Source: Taklimakanibacter albus
GTDB taxonomy: Bacteria; Pseudomonadota; Alphaproteobacteria; Rhizobiales; Aestuariivirgaceae
Reading direction: 5' to 3'
NCBI RefSeq assembly: GCF_016595235.1
Contig: NZ_JAENHL010000007.1
Location: 372,001 to 436,000, forward strand
DNA length: 64,000 bases
Shown: one piece after another, positions 8,080 to 16,235 of the stretch
How positions within the stretch are numbered: the first letter of the stretch is position 1
How the letters are laid out: every line of letters starts with the position of its first letter
The notes under the pieces: generated by a model
Database searches by the model: none
Told to the model about the DNA's origin: nothing
Seen by the model: the letters and a program-made list of their open reading frames with translations, nothing else
Translations under genes and position numbers: made by a program

Positions 8080-8664
8080 TCACGGCCGCGCCGCCACCGA
8101 GCGCAGATAGAAATCGAGCATCGTGCCCAAGGGCGCCGGATTGCGCCGCAAGCGGCTGCGCAGTGCGGCCCCCTCCCAGCAGTCGACGAGCAGATCGGCC
8201 ATCTGCTTGACGTCGCAGTCGCCGGCAATCTCGCCACGCTGGCGCGCTTCCTCGAGGCATGCCGCCATGCGCCGGGAAATCGCTGACAGGCATTCCTCGA
8301 TCTTGCGCCGGAAGGTGTCGCTGATGCCCGACAATTCCTGGCCGAGCCCGCCGATCAGGCAGCCGAGATAACCTTCCTTCTCATAGGCCTGCATGGTGAG
8401 CTCGAAGAAGCGCCGCACCCTTTGCAAGGGCGGTCGCGTCTGATCCGTGAGGCAGGCATCGAGCCCGGCATGAACCTGCTCCATATAGGCCGCGACCACT
8501 TCGAGGGCGAAATCCTCCTTGTCCTTGAAGTGATGATAGAAGGACCCCTTCGGCGTGCCGGTGGCCGCGAGAATCTCCTGGATGCCCAGGTCATTATAGC
8601 CCTGCTCCAGGAGCATCTGGAGCCCGGCCTGGATCAGGCGTTGTTTGGTCGAATGCATTTTCAC
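8080..8664 (-). CDS. TetR/AcrR-family transcriptional regulator
   Basis: A 194-residue repressor. The N-terminal helix-turn-helix spans about residues 8-50 (QRLIQAGLQMLLEQGYNDLG, then GTPKGSFYHHFKDKEDF). The C-terminal ligand domain has GCLIGGLGQELS and a Cys-containing DLLVDCWEGAALRSR helix, as in the AcuR/NemR-like branch that senses reactive small molecules. It lies downstream of the cupin gene on the same strand. The palindromic operator upstream of the cupin gene is the likely autoregulatory site. Confidence 0.9.
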   Translation of the reverse strand: MKMHSTKQRLIQAGLQMLLEQGYNDLGIQEILAATGTPKGSFYHHFKDKEDFALEVVAAYMEQVHAGLDACLTDQTRPPLQRVRRFFELTMQAYEKEGYLGCLIGGLGQELSGISDTFRRKIEECLSAISRRMAACLEEARQRGEIAGDCDVKQMADLLVDCWEGAALRSRLRRNPAPLGTMLDFYLRSVAARP

Positions 8665-8676
8665 TTCGCCGGCAAG

Positions 8677-8710
8677 GGTTGCCGCCCGACTCCGTCACCG
8701 GGCGGCAACC
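8677..8710 (-). other. Intercistronic hairpin between cupin and tetR genes
   Basis: A perfect 12-bp stem (8677-8688 with 8699-8710) and a 10-base loop lie in the 56-bp gap between the cupin stop and the TetR start. No T tract follows on the minus strand. It may stabilise the upstream message or attenuate TetR expression. Confidence 0.55.
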
Positions 8711-8720
8711 AGAAGAGCGG

Positions 8721-9107
8721 TCAGGCCTTCAGCTTGTCAATCATATGATCGATGACATGGCTGTGCTCATGCTGCGGGCTGAACATCACGATCTCCGCAT
8801 CGGCATCGACCTTCACATTATGGCCGGGCGGCCAGTAGAACAGGTCATGAGCTTTGATCGTCTCGCGCCTGCCCTCGCCGTCGGTGGTGGTGAGCTGGCC
8901 GCTGAGCACGAAGCCCCAATGCGGACATTGGCATTGATTGCCTTCGAGCCCCTGGAAAAGCGGGGTCGTGTCGACGCCGGCGGCAAGGCTGAAGAACTCG
9001 CCGCTGAGCTTTCCGTAGCCGCTGGCATCGCCGAAATCCAAATGCTGGCGGATGACCGCACCCGGAATATCCATCCTCACATCAATCCGATCCTTGGCTA
9101 TGTGCAT
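8721..9107 (-). CDS. Cupin-domain protein
   Basis: A small single-domain cupin of 128 residues. The beta-barrel core is visible as CPHWGFVLSGQLTTTDGEG followed by DLFYWPPGHNVKVD, and a C-terminal SPQHEHSHVIDHM adds histidines. Only part of the usual metal triad (His in PHWG, His in PGHN) can be seen. I start it at the ATG at 9107, which has GGGAG six bases upstream; a TTG six bases earlier abuts that SD and is unlikely. It is the first gene of a two-gene unit with the TetR regulator, so it is probably the regulated product. Confidence 0.75.
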   Translation of the reverse strand: MHIAKDRIDVRMDIPGAVIRQHLDFGDASGYGKLSGEFFSLAAGVDTTPLFQGLEGNQCQCPHWGFVLSGQLTTTDGEGRRETIKAHDLFYWPPGHNVKVDADAEIVMFSPQHEHSHVIDHMIDKLKA

Positions 9108-9132
9108 ATCCAACTCCCTGAGACGAATGACT

Positions 9133-9149
9133 AGACAGACCGGTCTATT
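9133..9149. promoter_or_regulatory. TetR-type operator upstream of the cupin-tetR unit
   Basis: A perfect 10-bp palindrome AGACCGGTCT (9137-9146), with partial symmetry beyond it, lies about 30 bp upstream of the cupin start. It is of the TAGACCGGTCTA type used by many TetR-family repressors. Its position suits repression of both genes. Confidence 0.7.
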
Positions 9150-9281
9150 CTTAGAAAACTCCTTTTTTGCCTTACAGTCAACCCTCTTGAAGTCATGGGC
9201 TGAGGCGGGCTTTGCTCGGACCTGGAGGTCGAAGATGTGCCATTCCCCGATCCGCTGTTATTTCGAGAACCCCGAAATTCC

Positions 9282-9359
9282 CTGCAGATCCCTGCTGATC
9301 CGCTGATAATCCGCTGTTGATTCCGCTGTAGATCTGCAGCGGATTATCAGCGGATCAGC
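9282..9359. repeat. Perfect 23-bp inverted repeat with a competing alternative stem
   Basis: Arms 9294-9316 and 9337-9359 are exact inverted copies of 23 bp around a 20-base loop. A second pair, ctgcagatc at 9282-9290 and gatctgcag at 9331-9339, overlaps the loop and right arm, so the two folds exclude each other. The unit tccgctg occurs four times within 9250-9330. The element sits in the divergent region between the cupin gene and zntB. Confidence 0.75.
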
Positions 9360-9382
9360 TGTGTCTCCCACCCGCCCGTCAC

Positions 9383-10411
9383 ATGACTGTCACAGGCCCA
9401 TGTGCTTCAGGAGGGATGCCGGACAATCCTCAGCCCCTCGTTTCACCCGCCGATGTGCCGGGATTCGTCTGCGCCTATCGCTTCGCCGCTGACGGAACGG
9501 CACGCAAGCTCACCGAGGCCGACATCGATCCCGAGCTTTCGAGCCCGGAGGGTGAATGGCTCTGGCTGCATCTCAATTTCATCGACCGGCGCTGCGGTCG
9601 CTGGCTCGCCCGCTCGGGCCGCTTCTCGACCCTCGCCATCGACTTCATCGAGCACATCCCCACCTACCAGCTCATCGAATGTTTCGCCGCCGATGCCGCC
9701 GGCAGCGTCGCCGATCTCCGCCGCGACTTCGAGGGCGAGACGCATGAGACCTGCCGTCTTCATTTCCTCCTCAGCGAGAATGTGCTCGTCACGTTGCGCG
9801 CCAAGCCGATCCGCTCGGCCGAACTCATCCGCCGCCAGCTCGATGCCGGCCGCGCCCTCGAAACGCCGGCGCAATTGCTGCTCGCCTTCTTTTCGCATTA
9901 TGCGCAAGGCATCGAAAGCGTTCTGCAGGACCTCGCCACCGAGATCGAGTTGATCGAGGACCGCGTGCTCGAGGAACGCGTCAGTGACGAGCGCCGGCGC
10001 GCCGTGATCGTGCGCCGCGAGGCCGCCATGCTGCATCGCCAGCAGCGCGCCTTGCGCCGCGTCCTCTCCGACGCCCAACGCTCAGCGCCGCGTTTTCCCG
10101 CCGATCTCTCGGATCTTCTCGAGCTGCATGCCCATCTCGATCAGGAATTCGAGCAGATCGAGCAGCGCGCCCGCCTCTTTCATGACGAGATCGACGCCAA
10201 GCTCGCCGCCGAAACCAACCGGCAGCTTTACCGGCTCTCGGTTCTCACCGCTCTGTTCCTGCCGCCGACCTTGGTCGGCGGCCTGTTCGGGATGAATCTC
10301 GAAGGCATCCCGTGGTCCGGCGTGCATGGCGGCTTCTGGTTCGCGACCGCCGCCGCCCTCATCTCGTCCGCCGGCACCTGGCTGTTTCTGCGCTACCTGG
10401 ATAGAAGTTGA
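9383..10411 (+). CDS. zntB: CorA-family zinc/magnesium transporter, ZntB-like
   Basis: A 342-residue CorA-type cation channel or transporter. A long helical cytoplasmic domain (about residues 30-280) precedes two C-terminal membrane helices. The signature GMN occurs in GLFGMNLEGIPW and the protein ends in a short basic tail. The ZntB branch is chosen from the N-terminal CAYRFAADG-type start and overall length. The start is uncertain: the ATG at 9383 has no SD, while an in-frame ATG at 9416 is directly abutted by AGGAGGG with no spacer. Conserved sequence begins after residue 26 in either case. Confidence 0.88.
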   Translation: MTVTGPCASGGMPDNPQPLVSPADVPGFVCAYRFAADGTARKLTEADIDPELSSPEGEWLWLHLNFIDRRCGRWLARSGRFSTLAIDFIEHIPTYQLIECFAADAAGSVADLRRDFEGETHETCRLHFLLSENVLVTLRAKPIRSAELIRRQLDAGRALETPAQLLLAFFSHYAQGIESVLQDLATEIELIEDRVLEERVSDERRRAVIVRREAAMLHRQQRALRRVLSDAQRSAPRFPADLSDLLELHAHLDQEFEQIEQRARLFHDEIDAKLAAETNRQLYRLSVLTALFLPPTLVGGLFGMNLEGIPWSGVHGGFWFATAAALISSAGTWLFLRYLDRS

Positions 10412-11005
10412 TCACCCTTCCTTCAGCAGGCGCTTCAGCTTGGTGAGCCGCATCTCGGGCTTCTCCTCGTAATCGAGCGTGCCGAAGAAACGGCCTTCGC
10501 GATCCATGAGATAGACGAGCGCCGTGTGGTTCATCGTATAGCCGCCGTCGCTCGTCGGCACCCGCTCATAGAAGACGCGATAGGCCTTGGCGATCTGCGC
10601 CAGCTCATCGGCGCTGGGCCTCAGGCCGATGATGCGCGGATCGAAGCTCGTCAGATAGCTCTTCATGAAATCGAGCGTGTCGCGCTCGGGATCGACGGTG
10701 ACGAAATAGACTCTCAAATTCTTCGCCTCGTCGCCGAGCTTACCGAGCGTGCTCGACATTTCATAAAGCGTCGTCGGACACACTTCCGGACAATGGGTGA
10801 AGCCGAAGAACACCGCGAATGGCTCGCCTTTCAAGCCCGTGCTGTCGATCGTCTCGCCCGTCGTGGCGGCGAGCTTGAACGGCCCACCGATCGTCACCAA
10901 AGGCTGCACAGCGCCCTTCTGCTGACCGAGATAGAAATAGGTTCCGACACCGGCAAGGCCCGTCACCACCAGGGCCCAGAGGAGAATGCGCAAAACTCTC
11001 AGCAT
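10412..11005 (-). CDS. SCO1/SenC-family copper chaperone
   Basis: A membrane-anchored thioredoxin-fold protein that delivers copper to the CuA site of cytochrome c oxidase. An N-terminal membrane anchor at about residues 5-28 is followed by the copper motif FTHCPEVCPTTL (CxxxC) and the copper-ligand His in YTMNHTALVYLMD. I use the ATG at 11005, eight bases after GAGGGG; a GTG two codons earlier lies too close to that SD. The message overlaps the end of the PCu(A)C gene. It is the last gene of the copper operon. Confidence 0.93.
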   Translation of the reverse strand: MLRVLRILLWALVVTGLAGVGTYFYLGQQKGAVQPLVTIGGPFKLAATTGETIDSTGLKGEPFAVFFGFTHCPEVCPTTLYEMSSTLGKLGDEAKNLRVYFVTVDPERDTLDFMKSYLTSFDPRIIGLRPSADELAQIAKAYRVFYERVPTSDGGYTMNHTALVYLMDREGRFFGTLDYEEKPEMRLTKLKRLLKEG

Positions 11006-11007
11006 GC

Positions 11008-11490
11008 TCACATCCCCTCATGTTCATGGCCGGCGCCCATCGGCTCGACCTTGAACTCGACCGCGACGGGGCCGGCCTTTTCGAAAGTGAGCGTCGCCTT
11101 GAAGCGCGTATCCTTGGTCGGCCGCTGCTTCAGATCCATGAACATCACATGGTTCGACTTCGACTTGAGCTCGACCGTTTGCCCTGCCGGGATGACGAGA
11201 CCGCCTGCGATCTCGAACATCGACATGACGCCGTTCTCGACTTTCATGCCGTGGACCTGGGCATTGCCGGCGATCTCGGTCGTGACCGAAACGAGACGGT
11301 CGTCCGCCGATCCTTCATTGGTGATCTTGAGGAAGCCTGCCGCCACCTTGGCGCCCATTGGCGGCTCAGGTGTCCAAGGGTGATTGATGACGAGGCTCCC
11401 CACTTTGTAGTCGTGTGCATGCGCGACGGAGCTGGTGAAGGCCGCGACGGTGAGCGCGACGGCGACGATGATTTCTCTGACAAATTTCAT
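11008..11490 (-). CDS. PCu(A)C periplasmic copper chaperone
   Basis: A 160-residue exported copper carrier with a signal peptide at residues 1-25 ending AHA. The family copper site H(M)x10M is recognisable in VHGMKVENGVMSM and NHVMFMDLKQRPTKD. A short His/Met tail GAGHEHEGM may add a metal site. PCu(A)C passes Cu(I) to SCO proteins and CuA oxidase, which fits the SCO gene immediately downstream. A 12-bp gap separates it from the PepSY gene. Confidence 0.93.
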   Translation of the reverse strand: MKFVREIIVAVALTVAAFTSSVAHAHDYKVGSLVINHPWTPEPPMGAKVAAGFLKITNEGSADDRLVSVTTEIAGNAQVHGMKVENGVMSMFEIAGGLVIPAGQTVELKSKSNHVMFMDLKQRPTKDTRFKATLTFEKAGPVAVEFKVEPMGAGHEHEGM

Positions 11491-11502
11491 GGAGGGTATC
11501 CT

Positions 11503-12867
11503 TCAGGCGAAAAGCTTGGGAGCGAGGAAGTCGGCGGCGAGCGCCAGGAGCAGCGTCAGGCCGACCAATGGAAAGACGATGCCGACGGCGCAGGCGATGA
11601 CGAGGATGGTGCGCGGTATGCGCAGATCCTGCGGATAACGCGGTGCGCCGAGCGATCCTTCCGGCCGCCTCTTCCACCACATCACAAGCGCGGATGCCGC
11701 CATGGCGATGATGGCGAGACAGGCCACGAGCATCACGAGCTGATTGATGAGCCCGAATTCCTGGCCCTGATGCACGCTGACGCCGAACTCGACCGCCTTG
11801 CCGATCGGGCCGAGCTCGCTGAAGCCGCCGTCGAAGAGCGGTTTGCCCGAATATTGGTCGAGATGGATGACGCGCTCATTGGCGACCTGGTCAGGAAAGA
11901 CCGAGGCCGAATAAACGCCTTCGCCATCCTGCGGCAGGTCGATGACATAACCCTTGCTGATGCCGAGGCGATCGAAGATCGAAACCGCTTTGTCGAGGCC
12001 GATCGGCTCGCCCATGCCGGCGCTGCTTTGCGGCATCGGGGCATTTTCGAGCGACCACGAGGTCTGCGTCATCGCATGGCCCATATGGGCCGAATGCGCG
12101 TCCGACTTCGGTACTTCGCTGAAAAATTGCGTCGGATAGCCGAGGCCATATTGGTCCGCGAAGCTGTTGAGCTTGGCGCCCCAGAAGCCCGACCACGGCA
12201 GCCCGGTGATGGCGAGGAAGAAGATGAGCGCGCCCGCCACCGCACCGGTGACGGCATGCAGGTCACGCCAGAAGATGCGCTGGCGCGGCTTCTGGCGGAT
12301 GCTCATGACGCCACCCGTCTGGCCGCGCGGCCACCACAGATAGAATCCCGTGATGACGAGAACGAGTGTCCAGCCGGCGACGATCTCGATGATGCGGTTG
12401 GGCAGCCAACCGAACCATTCGAGACTGTGGATCTTCTTGACGAACTGCATCAGAGGCGTGCGCGACGAGCCTGAATCGGCGAAGCGGCCCAGCACCTGGC
12501 CGGTCTGCGGATTGACGAACACCGAGAGCCGGCCTTCGCTCTCGCTTGCTATGCCGACCTCGGCGCTGCGGTCGGCCGCTTCAGGCGGCGCATAACGGAA
12601 CGCCGTTCCGGGCACCACGATCTGCGCCCGCTTCACGATCTCGGTTGGTGACAGATACGGCGCATCGCTCGGCGTTACGGTGAGCTCTTTTGCGTAAACG
12701 AGCGCGTTGATCTCGTCTTTAAACAGATAAAGGCTGCCGGTGACGGCGAGTGAAATGAGGAAGGGCAGGACGAGAAGTCCCGCATAGAAGTGCCATCGCC
12801 ATACGGCGCGGTAGAGCGCATAGGTCGACGGCGCCGCGGTATCCCGCGACAATTCGGCAACGGACAT
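11503..12867 (-). CDS. PepSY-associated membrane protein of a copper operon
   Basis: A 454-residue inner-membrane protein of the PepSY_TM family. Four or more membrane spans are visible: FYAGLLVLPFLISLAVTGSL (near residues 28-47), WTLVLVITGFYLWWP, VAGALIFFLAITGLPW, and two near the C terminus. PepSY repeats lie between them, and there is a HSAHMGHAM His/Met segment. Relatives act in reductive metal uptake across the inner membrane. Together with DUF2946, PCu(A)C and SCO it points to copper acquisition. Confidence 0.85.
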   Translation of the reverse strand: MSVAELSRDTAAPSTYALYRAVWRWHFYAGLLVLPFLISLAVTGSLYLFKDEINALVYAKELTVTPSDAPYLSPTEIVKRAQIVVPGTAFRYAPPEAADRSAEVGIASESEGRLSVFVNPQTGQVLGRFADSGSSRTPLMQFVKKIHSLEWFGWLPNRIIEIVAGWTLVLVITGFYLWWPRGQTGGVMSIRQKPRQRIFWRDLHAVTGAVAGALIFFLAITGLPWSGFWGAKLNSFADQYGLGYPTQFFSEVPKSDAHSAHMGHAMTQTSWSLENAPMPQSSAGMGEPIGLDKAVSIFDRLGISKGYVIDLPQDGEGVYSASVFPDQVANERVIHLDQYSGKPLFDGGFSELGPIGKAVEFGVSVHQGQEFGLINQLVMLVACLAIIAMAASALVMWWKRRPEGSLGAPRYPQDLRIPRTILVIACAVGIVFPLVGLTLLLALAADFLAPKLFA

Positions 12868-12949
12868 GAGACGTCTCCATGAGACATAGGCAACCGCGCG
12901 TAATCAGCGCGCTGTCATTTGATCACTACGGATGAAAAAGGTTTCCGCT

Positions 12950-13351
12950 TCAGGCCGGAGGGCCGCGTGACTGGATGTCCGAGGAGAACAGGCCGAAGGT
13001 CGAAAGGGCAAAGACCTTGGGCGATGCGAGCGCCAGGACGTTCTGGCGTGGCAGTGGAAATTCGACGTCAGGCGCGGCACTGGCTGCCGCGACCGAGCCG
13101 CTTAAAGGGCACGCCGTCGCGCAGAGAATACAATCGGGCTGATGCTGCACCGGCTGGCCGGGCACCTGAGGGGCGCCCGACATCGAGCAGACCTCGGCAT
13201 TCGCGAGATCGCGCAGCAGCAGGAATTCGGCGGTCGCATCAGGTTTGGGCAGAAGTCCCAGAAGAATCGGAATCAGCAGCGCATAGAGGGTGAGGACGGA
13301 CCAGGAGGCCCTTCCCCGCCGCAATGCGCTGGTGAAACTCCGTCTCTGCAT
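12950..13351 (-). CDS. DUF2946-like small membrane protein
   Basis: A 133-residue protein with one N-terminal membrane segment (SVLTLYALLIPILLGLLP). The motif QHQPDCILCATACPL, preceded by EVCSMSG, is the His/Cys metal-binding signature of DUF2946 proteins that accompany copper uptake genes. The ATG follows AAGGA by five bases. Only two bases separate it from the stop codon of the upstream amidase, so the amidase may be part of the same transcript. Confidence 0.75.
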   Translation of the reverse strand: MQRRSFTSALRRGRASWSVLTLYALLIPILLGLLPKPDATAEFLLLRDLANAEVCSMSGAPQVPGQPVQHQPDCILCATACPLSGSVAAASAAPDVEFPLPRQNVLALASPKVFALSTFGLFSSDIQSRGPPA

Positions 13352-13353
13352 CT

Positions 13354-14760
13354 TTATCCTTCGAGCGTCGGACGCCGCTTATGCCAGTCGCTGGCATCCT
13401 CATAGGCCTCGGCGGCCCGGAGCACGCCTGCATCATCGAACATCCGGCCGATGATGTGAAGCCCGATCGGCAGGCCGGCTTTGGTGAAGCCGCAGGGCAC
13501 ACTCGCCGCCGGCTGTTGCGTCAGATTGAAGGGATAGCTGAACGGTGTCCAGTTCACCCATTTGCCGGTGCCGTCATCGACGGGCGACAGCTTGCCCGCG
13601 TCGAAGGCCGGAATCGGCAAGGTAGGCGTCACCAGGAGGTCGTATTTCTCCATGAACTGGCGCATCTGCGTGCCGAGCGCGCCACGTGCTTTCACTGCGT
13701 CGAAGTAGTCTTCAGGCGTCATCTCAAGTGACTGCTTCACCACATCCGCCAGGCCCGGATCGAGGAGCTTCTTTTTGGCCGCCGGAAGACGGCCGAGCAG
13801 CGCACGCGCGCCCGACCACCAGAGCACGCGGAAAATCGGTCCCGGATCGGGGAAGCCCGGATCGACAATGTCGATCTTGGCACCCTGCGCGCGCAGGATA
13901 TTGACCGCCTTCTGCACCGCTTCCGCGACTTCCGGATCGACATCGGCATGGCCGAGCGCCGGGCTGAAGGCGATGCGCAGACCCTTGACGCCTTTGTCGA
14001 GACCCTTGCCGTAGTCGCGTCCGTCATAAGGCAGCGAATGCCAGTCGCGCAGATCGGGCTTGGCGATCACATTCATCATCAAGGCCGCATCGGCGACACG
14101 GCGCGTCATCGGTCCGGTATGCGCCACCGTGCCGAAGGGCGACAGCGGCCAGGCCGGCACGCGCCCGAAGGATGGCTTGTGGCCGAAGATGCCGGAGAAG
14201 CCGGCCGGGATGCGGATCGAGCCGCCGCCATCGGTGCCGAGCGCCAAGGGCGCATAACCCGCGGCGACCGCGGCGGACGAGCCGCCCGATGAGCCGCCCG
14301 GCGTCTTGGTCGTATCCCAAGGATTGCGCGTGATGCCGGTGAGGGGTGAATCCGTGACACCCTTCCAGCCGAATTCCGGTGTCGTGGTGAGGCCGAGCAG
14401 CACCGCACCCTCTTCGCGCAGCCGCGCCACCGATGGACCATCATGATCCCAGGCCTGATTGCGGTCGACGGTTTTCGAGCCGCGCAAGGTCGGCCAGCCT
14501 TTGACCAGGATGAGATCCTTGACCAGCGTCGGCACGCCGTCGACGGCGCCGAGAGGCTCGCCCTTGTGCCAGCGCTTCTCGCTCGCTTGCGCCTGCTTGA
14601 GGGCCGCCTTCTCGTCGACCAGGCACATCGCATTGATCTTCTTGTCATGCCGGGCAATCTGGGCCAGGCAGGCTCGCGTCATATCGACGGGTGAAAGCTT
14701 TTTCTTCTTGTAGGCTTTGACGAGCTTCGTCGCGCTCAGCCAGTTGAGATCATCTGTCAT
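13354..14760 (-). CDS. Amidase (amidase-signature family)
   Basis: A 468-residue Ser-cisSer-Lys hydrolase. The catalytic Lys is in PTLVKDLIL (near residue 81), the cis-Ser and nucleophilic Ser are in TPGGSSGGSSAAVAAG (near 150-165), and GTDGGGSIRIPAGFSG follows. Family members cleave carboxylic amides or indole acetamide, or act in GatA. No GatB or GatC is near, so this is a stand-alone amidase of unknown substrate. It lies two bases upstream of the copper operon. Confidence 0.92.
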   Translation of the reverse strand: MTDDLNWLSATKLVKAYKKKKLSPVDMTRACLAQIARHDKKINAMCLVDEKAALKQAQASEKRWHKGEPLGAVDGVPTLVKDLILVKGWPTLRGSKTVDRNQAWDHDGPSVARLREEGAVLLGLTTTPEFGWKGVTDSPLTGITRNPWDTTKTPGGSSGGSSAAVAAGYAPLALGTDGGGSIRIPAGFSGIFGHKPSFGRVPAWPLSPFGTVAHTGPMTRRVADAALMMNVIAKPDLRDWHSLPYDGRDYGKGLDKGVKGLRIAFSPALGHADVDPEVAEAVQKAVNILRAQGAKIDIVDPGFPDPGPIFRVLWWSGARALLGRLPAAKKKLLDPGLADVVKQSLEMTPEDYFDAVKARGALGTQMRQFMEKYDLLVTPTLPIPAFDAGKLSPVDDGTGKWVNWTPFSYPFNLTQQPAASVPCGFTKAGLPIGLHIIGRMFDDAGVLRAAEAYEDASDWHKRRPTLEG

Positions 14761-14829
14761 GGCCCCTCCGTTTCGGCCGGAGCTTAGACCAGGTTGCGCG
14801 GGAACTTGGCCGCGCTATCTGGCCGCAGC

Positions 14830-15534
14830 TTATTCGGTCGCGACGAGCTTGCCGGTATAGAGGACGGGTCCGGTCGGAGCGCCGGTCGGCGATCCGCCCT
14901 GCGGCTCGAGGCTGATGGCGAAGACCGTTTCGCCAAGGGTCGCGGGATCGACCTTGCCGAGCTGGCTTGCCGGGATGCGCAGGCTCGCATCGATGACGCC
15001 GAGCGATTGCGGATTGGCGCGTCCGCCGCCGACCGCCCACAATTCATAGGTCTTGCCGGCTTCGGCTTGCGAGCCCAGCCGCTTGACGCTGATGGTGCCG
15101 TCCTTGAGGTCGATCGAGGCGACGAAGGCGGGCCCCGGCCCTTCCGGCTGCAATACCGCCACGTAATTGCCGGGTCCCGGCGCCGGCGCCGGCTTGAAGA
15201 TGATGAAGAGCGCCAATGCTGCGGCGACCGCCGTGGCCGCGAGCGCTGCGCCACGCCAGAAGCCGAGGCGCTTCTTGAGATCGACCACGGTGTTGCCGCC
15301 GGCGCCGGCGAGCTTGTCGATGCCGGCGAGGACACGGGCCCGCAGTTCGGCCGACGGCTCGACGCTGCGGGCGGCGAGCAGCAAAGGCGTCAGGCGACGT
15401 GTCCATTGGTCGACCGCGGCGGCGAATTCAGTGTTCTGCGCCACGAGGGTCTGCGCTTCGAGACGCTCATCCGGCGCGAGCGTGCCCAGCACATATTCAC
15501 CGGCCAGGGCTTCTAAGGTTTCATCGAGCGCCAT
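14830..15534 (-). CDS. Anti-sigma factor, RskA-like
   Basis: A 234-residue single-span membrane anti-sigma factor. The N-terminal cytoplasmic part (LAGEYVLGTLAPDERL) is the zinc-less anti-sigma domain. A membrane helix at about residues 90-115 (AALAATAVAAALALFIIF) is followed by the RskA periplasmic domain with GKTYELWAVGG and LVATE. I start it at the ATG at 15534, seven bases after GGAG, which overlaps the end of the sigma gene by 14 bases. It should hold the adjacent sigma factor inactive at the membrane. Confidence 0.9.
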   Translation of the reverse strand: MALDETLEALAGEYVLGTLAPDERLEAQTLVAQNTEFAAAVDQWTRRLTPLLLAARSVEPSAELRARVLAGIDKLAGAGGNTVVDLKKRLGFWRGAALAATAVAAALALFIIFKPAPAPGPGNYVAVLQPEGPGPAFVASIDLKDGTISVKRLGSQAEAGKTYELWAVGGGRANPQSLGVIDASLRIPASQLGKVDPATLGETVFAISLEPQGGSPTGAPTGPVLYTGKLVATE

Positions 15535-16069
15535 CGAGACACTCCTTGAGCGCAATCAGGCTGCGCCTCAGCAAAGTCTTGATGGTGGTGACCGGCCGCT
15601 TGAAACGTTCGGCCAGCTCCTCGCGGGTAAAACCTTGCCGGTAGGCGAGCAGCACCAGCTGCTGGCGCTCATTCGGCAGGCCCTGCATGCATTCGCCGAG
15701 GCGGCGCAGGTCGCCCGCCTGTCCGGCAAGCGATTCGGGATCGGGTGATTCGTCGGCAAGCGTTTCGTCGAGCTCGCTCGCCAATGCGGCGAGCCGTTCC
15801 GCCGAGCGGCGCTTGAGGTCGATCGCCTGATTTCGGGCGATGGTCGCCATCCACGCCATCGGGCTGGCGATCGTTTCGTCATAGGAGGAGGCCCGCTGCC
15901 AGATGCGCATGAAGGTTTCCTGGAGCGCGTCCTCGGCCAGCTCGGCGCGCGGCAGGATGCGGCCAATAATGCCGAAAAGTCGTCCGGAAACAACATCATA
16001 GAGCTTCGCGAAGGCGGTCCGGTCGCCTCGCGCCACCTGCGCCAGCAATTGCCTCAGATCGTTATCCAT
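15521..16069 (-). CDS. ECF RNA polymerase sigma factor, SigK-like
   Basis: A 182-residue sigma factor. Region 2 (AEDALQETFMRIWQRASSYDE, near residues 41-61) and region 4 (GFTREELAERFKRPVTTIKT, near 145-165) are both complete. The cognate anti-sigma gene overlaps its 3' end. The frame is open for 58 more codons upstream, but that part is not conserved-looking and overlaps a probable promoter element on the other strand. I therefore use MDNDLRQLL with its GGGG SD. The ECF-anti-sigma pair is probably autoregulated. Confidence 0.88.
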   Translation of the reverse strand: MDNDLRQLLAQVARGDRTAFAKLYDVVSGRLFGIIGRILPRAELAEDALQETFMRIWQRASSYDETIASPMAWMATIARNQAIDLKRRSAERLAALASELDETLADESPDPESLAGQAGDLRRLGECMQGLPNERQQLVLLAYRQGFTREELAERFKRPVTTIKTLLRRSLIALKECLDGAR

Positions 16070-16175
16070 GATCCCCACGGCAAAAGGCATGAAGGTGAGT
16101 ACGATAGTCATGAAGTCCATTACGGGCCAGACCCTTTTTTGGGTGCAGGCAAGGCTGACGCTGCGGCCGGGAAAC

Positions 16176-16233
16176 CTAAACGCCAGATGAACGCCGTGTT
16201 CAGGGTCGATTACTCGGCCGTCGCCTAATGTCC
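16176..16233 (+). promoter_or_regulatory. Copy 1 of a three-copy promoter module (response-regulator type repeats)
   Basis: The sequence cgccagatgaacgcc, TTCAGGG (TTCA at 16199-16202) and ATGTCC at offset 26 from TTCA match the copies at 23175 and 26657. The upstream 11-bp repeat is weaker here. The orientation points right, away from the sigma gene, towards a non-coding stretch ending in a terminator. Confidence 0.6.
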
Positions 16234-16235
16234 TC

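Noticed and set aside
11020-12474. A 484-residue plus-strand frame
   Set aside because: Antisense to the PCu(A)C and PepSY genes, which have clear motifs and operon context.
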